From Burkholderiales bacterium (GTDB lineage: Bacteria; Pseudomonadota; Gammaproteobacteria; Burkholderiales; Usitatibacteraceae), in the NCBI GenBank assembly GCA_025350945.1, contig JANXWW010000293.1:1-6212 (forward strand): 6,212 nucleotides of DNA, read 5' to 3'. The translations under genes were made by a program, and so were the position numbers. The notes under the pieces were generated by a model. It worked only from the letters and a program-made list of their open reading frames with translations, made no database searches and was not told where the DNA came from. This document shows positions 1 through 4,469 of the stretch, piece by piece; the first letter of the stretch is position 1, and each line of letters begins with the position of its first letter.

Positions 1-744
1 GGTATTGTCATCAGCATCGCGCCAGATTGGGCACCATCGGGCAGCAAATCGATATTGGGTGAATTAAAAGCGGCGGATTTGGTGAATAAAAATGAATTAA
101 AAATGCCGTTCACGGATCGTGAATTGGTCGAGATGGTCACACGCCGACCGGCGGATGCGATGAACTGGGGCGACAAGCTGGGGCAAATTCTGCCAGGATT
201 TTTAGCCGATGTTATCGTCGTGGATGATCGCCGCAAAGACCCGTATCGGAATTTAATTGAAGCGACCGAGGACAATATTGCGCTGGTTTTTGTGCGCGGT
301 GAGGCGCTGTATGGCGATGCGATTTTGCTACAAAATGCGCGGCGCGGATTTACGGATCTGGAATCGTTGGCGAGGCCAAACAAGGCGCGTGAGAAAGCTA
401 TTGCGCCAAATTGCCCTGATACCGCGCTGCCGATTATGAGCGTGAAAGACACCATGACGCGCTTGCAGGAAGGCATGAAATTTGATGTCGACTACACCGC
501 CAAGCGGGTTTCGATTGAACAATTCACGCGCGACTTGTTGATGTGCGGTGAAGCCAAGCCGAGCGATCCGCCGACAGCCGCGGACGCGAAGCGGTTGTTG
601 ATGTGTCGCTTTGGTTTGCCGTTTGAAGAGACGAAATTAAGCCCGTTGCTGACCAATGACGATGCGGATTTTTTTACTAGGCTGCTGGCGAACCCGAATT
701 TACCCGCCTACATGAAGGCGCTGCCTGACTACTACAAGCCTTAA
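1..744 (+). CDS. Amidohydrolase family protein, C-terminal part (5' end outside window)
   Basis: The frame is open from base 1 to the TAA at 742-744, giving 247 visible residues with no start, so the gene is cut by the left edge. Residues 5-15 (SIAPDWAPSGS) match the last metal-binding segment of the ATZ/TRZ-like (chlorohydrolase/cytosine deaminase-type) amidohydrolases; D9 is the expected catalytic, metal-binding Asp. Residues 41-75 carry the family's closing signature: LVEMVTRRPADAM, then a GxIxPGxxADVIVVD stretch that returns to the beta-sandwich domain. These enzymes hydrolyse C-N or C-Cl bonds on rings or amides using a bound metal, usually in the cytoplasm. The substrate cannot be told from this part. 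After the usual family end (near VRGEALYGD, residues 98-106) about 140 further residues follow, including two LLMC motifs 20 residues apart. The gene converges with pdxH across a 12-base gap. The family call is secure; the substrate is unknown. Confidence 0.88.
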   Translation, partial: GIVISIAPDWAPSGSKSILGELKAADLVNKNELKMPFTDRELVEMVTRRPADAMNWGDKLGQILPGFLADVIVVDDRRKDPYRNLIEATEDNIALVFVRGEALYGDAILLQNARRGFTDLESLARPNKAREKAIAPNCPDTALPIMSVKDTMTRLQEGMKFDVDYTAKRVSIEQFTRDLLMCGEAKPSDPPTAADAKRLLMCRFGLPFEETKLSPLLTNDDADFFTRLLANPNLPAYMKALPDYYKP

Positions 745-763
745 GGTCTACAAACTTCAAGGT
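732..763. repeat. Imperfect 16-bp tandem duplication at a convergent gene junction
   Basis: Bases 732-747 and 748-763 are adjacent 16-mers that agree at 13 positions: both begin CTACAA and end AAGGT. The first copy holds the TAA stop of the amidohydrolase (742-744). The second holds the TGA stop of pdxH, read on the minus strand at 757-759. In the first copy the equivalent minus-strand triplet would be TAA. I see no hairpin with a T-run here, so this is not an obvious terminator. Confidence 0.55.
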
Positions 764-1389
764 GCTAGCCGCTCAATACGCCATGCGCTGTCATCGAATC
801 GATAAACAATCCGATCATGCAGCCGACTTGAGCGGCCCTGCCAGAATTCAAACCGATCAGGAATCAGTCGATAGCCACCCCAATGCGGTGGGCGCGGCGG
901 CTTTAGCATGAATTTTGCGGCGAATTCGGCTGCGCGTCCCACTAGCACCGCGCGTGACGAAATTACTTCACTTTGCGGTGACGCCCATGCGCCGATGCGT
1001 GAATCGAGTGGGCGCGAATTGAAATAAGTGTCACTTTCGGCATCGCTGATTTTTTCAACCGTGCCCTCAATGCGTACCACGCGTTCCAACTCCACCCAGT
1101 GAAATTGCAGCGCAGCAAACTTATTTGCGGCTAATTCGCGTCCTTTACGGCTTTGATAATTGGTAAACCACACCGGGCCGCGCGCGTCGAATTCCTTGAT
1201 CAACACAATGCGCGTGGAAGGACGATTGTCGCTGCCTACCGTTGCCAATGTCATCGCATTCGGCTCCGGTAATTCGGCGGCAATGGCTTCATTCAGCCAT
1301 TTTTCAAATTGCGTGAAGGGTGAGGCACCGGCATCGCTTTCGGCGAGCGATGCCACTTTGTAATCTTTGCGCAGGTCAGCAATGTTCAT
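757..1389 (-). CDS. pdxH: Pyridoxamine 5'-phosphate oxidase (pyridoxal phosphate biosynthesis)
   Basis: This cytosolic FMN enzyme oxidises pyridoxine 5'-phosphate or pyridoxamine 5'-phosphate with O2 to pyridoxal 5'-phosphate, the last step of the DXP-dependent and salvage routes. At 210 residues it has the usual family length. Visible signatures include PEPNAMTLATVG (41-52), RIVLIK (60-65, FMN/substrate contacts R60 and K65), RVVRIEG (103-109), YFNSRPLDSRIGAWASPQS (122-140, with substrate-phosphate residues Y122, R126 and S130 by analogy with E. coli PdxH), PPHWGGYRLIP (167-177), FWQG followed by RLHDR (189-193, with R189 and H191) and the C-terminal ERLAP. All expected active-site residues are present, so it should be active. 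The ATG overlaps the upstream Nudix gene's TGA as ATGA, and no strong ribosome binding site precedes it, which suggests translational coupling. It is the second gene of a minus-strand pair. Confidence 0.97.
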   Translation of the reverse strand: MNIADLRKDYKVASLAESDAGASPFTQFEKWLNEAIAAELPEPNAMTLATVGSDNRPSTRIVLIKEFDARGPVWFTNYQSRKGRELAANKFAALQFHWVELERVVRIEGTVEKISDAESDTYFNSRPLDSRIGAWASPQSEVISSRAVLVGRAAEFAAKFMLKPPRPPHWGGYRLIPDRFEFWQGRSSRLHDRIVYRFDDSAWRIERLAP

Positions 1390-1949
1390 GTGTGGTTGTC
1401 CAGAAGAAATGATTTTTTCGCGAGCCGCGTGATGCTTTCATCCAGGTGAGATGCGACGATTTCACTGATCGACATCCACTGCGCGCCCAGCGATTCGTCG
1501 CTGATAACGACACTCGTATCTTTAGCCACGATGAGATAGCGCATATCGTAATGCAGATGCGTGGGCTCGTTTTTACGTTCGGGAATGGCATGTACGTCCA
1601 CATCAAACAGTGTGGAACTCATCAATGAAAGTGACGCGATGCCACTTTCTTCTATGGCCTCTCGCAGCGCACCGTGTGCGGGTGATTCATCGGTGTCATC
1701 GAGATGCCCGCCCGGCTGCAGCCAGCGATTGAGTTTGGCGTGATGCAGCAGCAGCGCATGTGTGTGTTCGGCGTTCAACACCCACGCGGCGGCGGTCATG
1801 TGGCCTTCGCGGGTAGCGCGTTGCCACCAGTGAGTGCGATGACTTTCAATAAAGCTGATAGTATCGAGTCGATACTTTCCTTCACGCGCGTCAAAAGCGA
1901 TGTAGGTTTTTAGCTGGGCAAGAAGATCATTGGTTGTTTGTTTATTCAT
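1386..1949 (-). CDS. Nudix hydrolase
   Basis: This is a 187-residue Nudix-fold protein. Such enzymes cleave nucleoside diphosphates linked to another group, using divalent metal held by the Nudix box. The box spans residues 81-104: GHLDDTDE, eight intervening residues, then REAIEESGI, with catalytic R96, E97, E100 and E101 all present. The start of the box is the GGHxxxxD form with one extra residue relative to the strict GX5EX7REUXEEXGU consensus. LQPGG (77-81) leads in, and HYDMRYL (133-139) is typical of this subgroup. I chose the ATG at 1949; a TTG at 1958 would add three residues (MSV), but neither start has a good ribosome binding site. The gene overlaps pdxH by four bases and is probably cotranscribed with it. 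The substrate is not predictable; nucleotide-sugar, coenzyme or oxidised-nucleotide clean-up are all possible. Confidence 0.9.
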   Translation of the reverse strand: MNKQTTNDLLAQLKTYIAFDAREGKYRLDTISFIESHRTHWWQRATREGHMTAAAWVLNAEHTHALLLHHAKLNRWLQPGGHLDDTDESPAHGALREAIEESGIASLSLMSSTLFDVDVHAIPERKNEPTHLHYDMRYLIVAKDTSVVISDESLGAQWMSISEIVASHLDESITRLAKKSFLLDNHT

Positions 1950-2127
1950 TACAGACAAATTTTGAAGAGTTGATGCGTTATCAGCAATGCATTACATGTT
2001 GAAAAATGTGCGCCCTGAGTAGAATTTTGCCGCATATTTTTAGTATTGAACTGCTGCCAAATGGGGTGATAAAAATAAATGTTAAAAAAATGTGATTTTT
2101 ATATAGTTGTATCAATACGACAGACAC

Positions 2128-2158
2128 TTGCGCACTCTTGCAAATAATGCGTTATATT
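2128..2158 (+). promoter_or_regulatory. Candidate sigma-70-type promoter for the SWIB gene
   Basis: TATATT at 2153-2158 matches the -10 consensus at five of six positions. The only reasonable -35 is TTGCGC at 2128-2133 (three of six) with a 19-base spacer, longer than ideal. If used, transcription would start near 2165 and leave a leader of about 95 bases. It is placed as expected at the edge of the AT-rich region, but the match is weak. Confidence 0.25.
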
Positions 2159-2208
2159 TGCCTCCGTGAGACGGAATTGCACTATGACACATCAGTGTGC
2201 CGTCGCAT

Positions 2209-2231
2209 GTTTCTAGGATTAGTTTAGAAAC
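2209..2231. promoter_or_regulatory. Perfect 7-bp inverted repeat in the SWIB gene leader
   Basis: GTTTCTA (2209-2215) and TAGAAAC (2225-2231) are exact inverted copies separated by nine bases, ending 17 bases before the ribosome binding site. Just upstream, ACAC-ATCA-GTGT (2187-2198) can form a small hairpin, and GACG/CGTC (2170-2173 and 2201-2204) could enclose it. The element could be a protein-binding operator or an mRNA leader hairpin. No T-run follows, so it is not a terminator. Confidence 0.35.
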
Positions 2232-2248
2232 AAATTCAACAACAGACT

Positions 2249-2253
2249 GGAGG
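2249..2253 (+). promoter_or_regulatory. Strong ribosome binding site that fixes the SWIB gene start
   Basis: GGAGG lies six bases before the ATG at 2260. The reading frame stays open 21 codons upstream to 2197, but that stretch lacks a ribosome binding site and overlaps the leader inverted repeat, so 2260 is the right start. Confidence 0.85.
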
Positions 2254-2259
2254 ATTTAC

Positions 2260-2451
2260 ATGGCTGCAAAGAAACCTGCTGCAAAGAAACCCGCCGCTAA
2301 GAAGCCCGCAGCGGCCAAGAAACCGGTAGCAAAGAAACCAGCTGCAAAAACCCCCGCCGCCAAAAAACCGGCTGCCAAAAAGCCCGCTGCCAAGAAGCCC
2401 GCAGCGAAAAAGCCTGCAGCGGCCAAGAAACCCGCCGTAAAGCGCACCCCT
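2260..2451 (+). repeat. 15-bp-period coding repeat encoding the AAKKP tail
   Basis: About twelve imperfect 15-base units encode Ala-Ala-Lys-Lys-Pro pentamers. Synonymous codons are mixed freely (GCT, GCC, GCA, GCG for Ala; AAA and AAG for Lys), and two units carry an extra Ala. The array is therefore old enough to have diverged at synonymous sites, but it could still change length by slippage or recombination. Confidence 0.9.
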
Positions 2452-2694
2452 AACGCCGCGTTCATGAAGCCTATGAGCGTCAGCGCAATGCTGGGTGCTG
2501 TCATCGGCAACAACCCGATGCCCCGTACGGAAGTCACCAAAAAGCTCTGGGAATACATCAAGAAGAACAAACTTCAGGATGCCATTAACAAGCGCATGAT
2601 CAACGCGGACGAGAAGCTCAAAGCCGTGTTCGGTGGCAAAAAAGTCGTATCGATGTTCGAGATGACCAAATTGGTTTCCGCACATCTGAAGTAA
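2260..2694 (+). CDS. SWIB/MDM2-domain protein with histone H1-like AAKKP-repeat tail
   Basis: The protein has 144 residues in two parts. Residues 2-64 are a low-complexity, strongly basic tail of about twelve AAKKP-type pentamers with variants (AAAKKP, VAKKP, AAKTP, AVKRTP), like the C-terminal tails of bacterial histone H1-like proteins. Residues 68-144 match a SWIB domain: an opening FMKPMSVSAMLGAVIG, then MPRTEVTKKLWEYIKKNKLQD, then NKRMINADEKLKAVFGGKKVVSMFEMTKLVSAHL. SWIB domains are known from eukaryotic chromatin-remodelling complexes and from chlamydial and proteobacterial proteins, some linked to topoisomerase. The tail should bind DNA without sequence specificity, so a nucleoid or DNA-topology role is likely, but this is inferred. 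Start chosen from GGAGG at 2249-2253. The gene stands alone, with its own leader and a strong terminator. Domain call confident; biological role not established. Confidence 0.92.
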   Translation: MAAKKPAAKKPAAKKPAAAKKPVAKKPAAKTPAAKKPAAKKPAAKKPAAKKPAAAKKPAVKRTPNAAFMKPMSVSAMLGAVIGNNPMPRTEVTKKLWEYIKKNKLQDAINKRMINADEKLKAVFGGKKVVSMFEMTKLVSAHLK

Positions 2695-2728
2695 ATCGCT
2701 TTCGTATTGAGTGGTTTGCATCACAGCT

Positions 2729-2768
2729 AACCGGCTGCACGAGCTTCGTGCCGCCGGTTTGTTTTTTT
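2729..2768 (+). terminator. Strong intrinsic terminator after the SWIB gene
   Basis: The outer stem AACCGGC (2729-2735) pairs with GCCGGTT (2753-2759). After one T/C mismatch, the inner stem GCACGA (2737-2742) pairs with TCGTGC (2746-2751) around a GCT loop. This gives 13 base pairs, followed by T, G and seven T residues (2762-2768). It sits 34 bases after the SWIB stop codon and separates that gene from the oxidoreductase downstream. Confidence 0.93.
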
Positions 2769-2794
2769 CAGCAGCAAATTTGTCGCCGTAAAAT
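2765..2794 (+). promoter_or_regulatory. Possible promoter for the oxidoreductase gene, overlapping the terminator T-run
   Basis: TAAAAT at 2789-2794 matches the -10 consensus at five of six positions. TTTTCA at 2765-2770 is a weak -35 (four of six) with an 18-base spacer. Transcription would start near 2801, leaving a leader of only about 15 bases that still includes the ribosome binding site. The strong terminator just upstream implies that this gene needs its own promoter, but the match could be chance. Confidence 0.25.
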
Positions 2795-2804
2795 CCGTCA
2801 CCCC

Positions 2805-2809
2805 GGAGG
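2805..2809 (+). promoter_or_regulatory. Ribosome binding site of the oxidoreductase gene
   Basis: GGAGG lies six bases before the ATG at 2816, the same sequence and spacing as the SWIB gene's site. It supports that start. Confidence 0.85.
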
Positions 2810-2815
2810 TTTGCC

Positions 2816-3826
2816 ATGCCCGTATCTATCATTACTAATCACGCCATTCGTCTCGTTGCGCGCCCTGTTGGCGAGCCAAATCGAGGCGATTTTTCGTTCA
2901 CCGATGAAACATTGCCCCCAATTCAAGACGGCGAAATGCTCGTCAAAGTGGAATATCTGTCGCTGGACCCAGCCATGCGCGGCTGGATGAAAGAGGGCAA
3001 ATCCTACATCCCGCCGGTCGCTCTCAATGATGTGATGCGCGCTGGTGGCATCGGCCGTGTAATCGAATCGAAGCATGCGAAATTCGCGGTCGGTGATTAT
3101 GTTTCTGGCATGGTCAATGTGCAGACTTATTGCATCACGGATGGCAGAGGTTTCGTCAAGGTTGACCCTAGCCTTGCGCCACTGACCACTTATTTAAATG
3201 TCTTGGGTATGCCTGGCATGACCGCCTATTGGGGTTTGCTGGACGTGGGGCAACCGAAACCGGGCGAGACGCTGGTCGTTTCAGGCGCAGCAGGCGCAGT
3301 CGGTGCCACAGTTGGGCAAGTCGCCAAAATCAAAGGCTGCCGCGTGGTGGGCATTGCTGGCGGCAAAGACAAATGCGATTACGTGGTCAACACACTGGGC
3401 TTTGATGCCTGCATCGATTACAAATCTGAAGACGTACAAAAAGCGCTGAAAGCGAATTGCCCGAACGGCGTGGATATTTATTTTGATAACGTTGGCGGAG
3501 ACATTCTCGATGCGGTTTTAACGCGCATCAATTTGCGTGCTCGCATCGTCATCTGCGGCGCGATTTCGCAATACAACAACACCGAAGCCGTCAAAGGCCC
3601 CGCCAACTATTTATCGCTACTCGTGAACCGCGCGCGCATGGAAGGTATCGTCGTCTTCGACTACGCACCAAAATACAAAGAAGCCGCAATGGAAATGAGC
3701 GGCTGGCTGTCAGCGAAAAAAATGGTCTCGAAAGAACATGTCGTGGAGGGCATTGATACTTTTCCGGAAACGCTGATGAAGCTTTTCAAAGGAGAAAATT
3801 TTGGCAAGCTGGTGTTGAAGGTGTGA
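2816..3826 (+). CDS. NADP-dependent oxidoreductase, zinc-independent MDR family (PTGR/CurA-like)
   Basis: This 336-residue protein has the full length of the medium-chain dehydrogenase/reductase subgroup that includes leukotriene B4 dehydrogenase/prostaglandin reductase and bacterial curcumin reductase. Those enzymes reduce C=C bonds of alpha,beta-unsaturated carbonyls with NADPH. The N-terminal GroES-like domain carries LVKVEYLSLDPAMRGWM (42-58) and the GGIGRVIES and VGDYV motifs (77-96). GMPGMTAYWGLLDVG (131-145) leads into the Rossmann domain, with nucleotide-binding VSGAAGAVGATVGQ (155-168) and GGKDKC (182-187), where K186 probably contacts the NADP phosphate. FDNVGG (223-228) and the C-terminal ENFGKLVLKV are typical too. 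The zinc-binding Cys/His set of alcohol dehydrogenases is missing, as expected. It is probably a cytosolic detoxification enzyme; the substrate is unknown. It is isolated by an upstream terminator and converges with the VOC gene. Confidence 0.93.
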   Translation: MPVSIITNHAIRLVARPVGEPNRGDFSFTDETLPPIQDGEMLVKVEYLSLDPAMRGWMKEGKSYIPPVALNDVMRAGGIGRVIESKHAKFAVGDYVSGMVNVQTYCITDGRGFVKVDPSLAPLTTYLNVLGMPGMTAYWGLLDVGQPKPGETLVVSGAAGAVGATVGQVAKIKGCRVVGIAGGKDKCDYVVNTLGFDACIDYKSEDVQKALKANCPNGVDIYFDNVGGDILDAVLTRINLRARIVICGAISQYNNTEAVKGPANYLSLLVNRARMEGIVVFDYAPKYKEAAMEMSGWLSAKKMVSKEHVVEGIDTFPETLMKLFKGENFGKLVLKV

Positions 3827-3903
3827 GTGCGGAAAAACGAGAGACTAACATCCACGGCCATTTCAGAGATAAACAGGCTGAAGATGCCCACCTGTATTAG
3901 CGT

Positions 3904-4269
3904 TTACCCAGCAGTATCCACAGAGAAATGCGGGTTCTCTATGATTCCCACCACATTGCCGAACGGGTCAATCACGGTGGCGGTTTTGATGCCGTCACCC
4001 ACATCGGTGATCGCATCGTTCGCCCGTGCGCCTAGCGAAATGAGTCTTGTGTGCTCGGCCACAATGTCGTTCGTTCCCCAATAAGTGGCGACGCCATCGC
4101 CGTCGCCATCGTAATCTGGCAGCAGGCCAAGTTCGTATCCGCCGACATTAAAGCCCACATAAAATGACTCGTTAAAATAGGGGCCATGGCCCACCACGTC
4201 CGTATAAAAAGTGGTGGCGGCGCTAAGATCGCTGACGTGATAAATAACGGTACGTAACCCTTGCAGCAT
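3904..4269 (-). CDS. VOC family (glyoxalase/bleomycin-resistance fold) protein
   Basis: The protein has 121 residues, the length of a single two-module VOC chain. The opening RTVIYHVSDLSAATTFYTDVVG (6-27) is the first beta-alpha module. YELGLLPD (45-52), TYWGTNDIVAEHTRLISLGA (62-81) and TATVIDPFGNVVGIIENP (96-113) are the remaining family landmarks; E111 is at the usual metal-ligand position and H11 may be another ligand. Members include glyoxalase I, dioxygenases and antibiotic-binding proteins, so function cannot be assigned from the fold. A loop at residues 52-59 reads DYDGDGDG, more acidic than usual. The ATG at 4269 has only a weak A/G-rich stretch upstream as ribosome binding site. The gene converges with the oxidoreductase across 77 bases that show no clear terminator, and it diverges from the DUF1631 gene. 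Confidence 0.85.
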   Translation of the reverse strand: MLQGLRTVIYHVSDLSAATTFYTDVVGHGPYFNESFYVGFNVGGYELGLLPDYDGDGDGVATYWGTNDIVAEHTRLISLGARANDAITDVGDGIKTATVIDPFGNVVGIIENPHFSVDTAG

Positions 4270-4469
4270 GGCGTTCTTTCGAAAATTTATAATTAGATCG
4301 TAGCAGAGACTTATCCGATTGCGCTGATTTCAGTGGGTTTCAATTTTTACGCTACTGGTGTAACAGTTTGTGTCCAGCCTCGCTATACTGATATGAAAAC
4401 GTAGTTCCATTTCAGATGTGAGGGTACAGTGCGCGGCGTTTTCGCACGGCGCGCGTAAATAAGGGTGTT
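4270..4469. promoter_or_regulatory. Divergent intergenic region between the VOC and DUF1631 genes
   Basis: These 200 bases should hold promoters for both flanking genes. On the plus strand, TATACT (4384-4389) is a good -10 (five of six), but the -35 position (TAACAG, 4361-4366) is poor. On the minus strand, TATAAA (plus-strand 4286-4291) is a possible -10 for the VOC gene, though it lies very close to the start codon. GTGCG (4429-4433) and CGCAC (4443-4447) could form a small hairpin in the DUF1631 leader. No gene is seen here. Confidence 0.3.

Larger units (their letters stand above)
1950..2259. other. AT-rich divergent intergenic region between the Nudix and SWIB genes
   Basis: These 310 bases hold no plausible gene. 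They are clearly more AT-rich than the flanking coding DNA, especially 2031-2125, which has several A and T runs. Since the flanking genes diverge, promoters for both should lie here. For the leftward unit the best minus-strand -35 candidate is TTGGCA (plus-strand 2055-2060), but the matching -10 (TATGCG or ATATGC) is poor. The rightward candidate, leader hairpin and ribosome binding site are listed separately. The nonamer ATGCGTTAT occurs at 1973-1981 and 2147-2155, a level of repetition that could be chance. Confidence 0.6.

Noticed and set aside
1973..2155. Direct repeat ATGCGTTAT at both ends of the AT-rich region
   Set aside because: A single shared nonamer within about 300 bases is within chance expectation, and neither copy is palindromic or well placed relative to a promoter.
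2197..2259. Upstream extension of the SWIB gene by 21 codons
   Set aside because: It has no ribosome binding site, its sequence is unlike the rest of the protein, and it runs over the leader inverted repeat. The GGAGG six bases before 2260 fixes the start.
2260..2451. Possible CRISPR-like or satellite array
   Set aside because: The 15-base period encodes AAKKP pentamers in frame and there are no spacers, so it is a coding repeat.
2236..2832. Long minus-strand reading frames opposite the SWIB gene
   Set aside because: They are the reverse reading of the AAKKP repeat and give Gly/Phe/Leu/Ala-rich low-complexity peptides. The plus-strand frame has a ribosome binding site, a recognisable domain and a terminator.
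3827..3903. Shared terminator between the convergent oxidoreductase and VOC genes
   Set aside because: The best inverted repeat (ACAGG/CCTGT) is only 5 bp with a 13-base loop and no T-run on either strand.
3827..4084. Plus-strand 85-codon frame directly after the oxidoreductase
   Set aside because: It overlaps the well-supported VOC gene on the other strand, lacks a ribosome binding site and resembles no known family.
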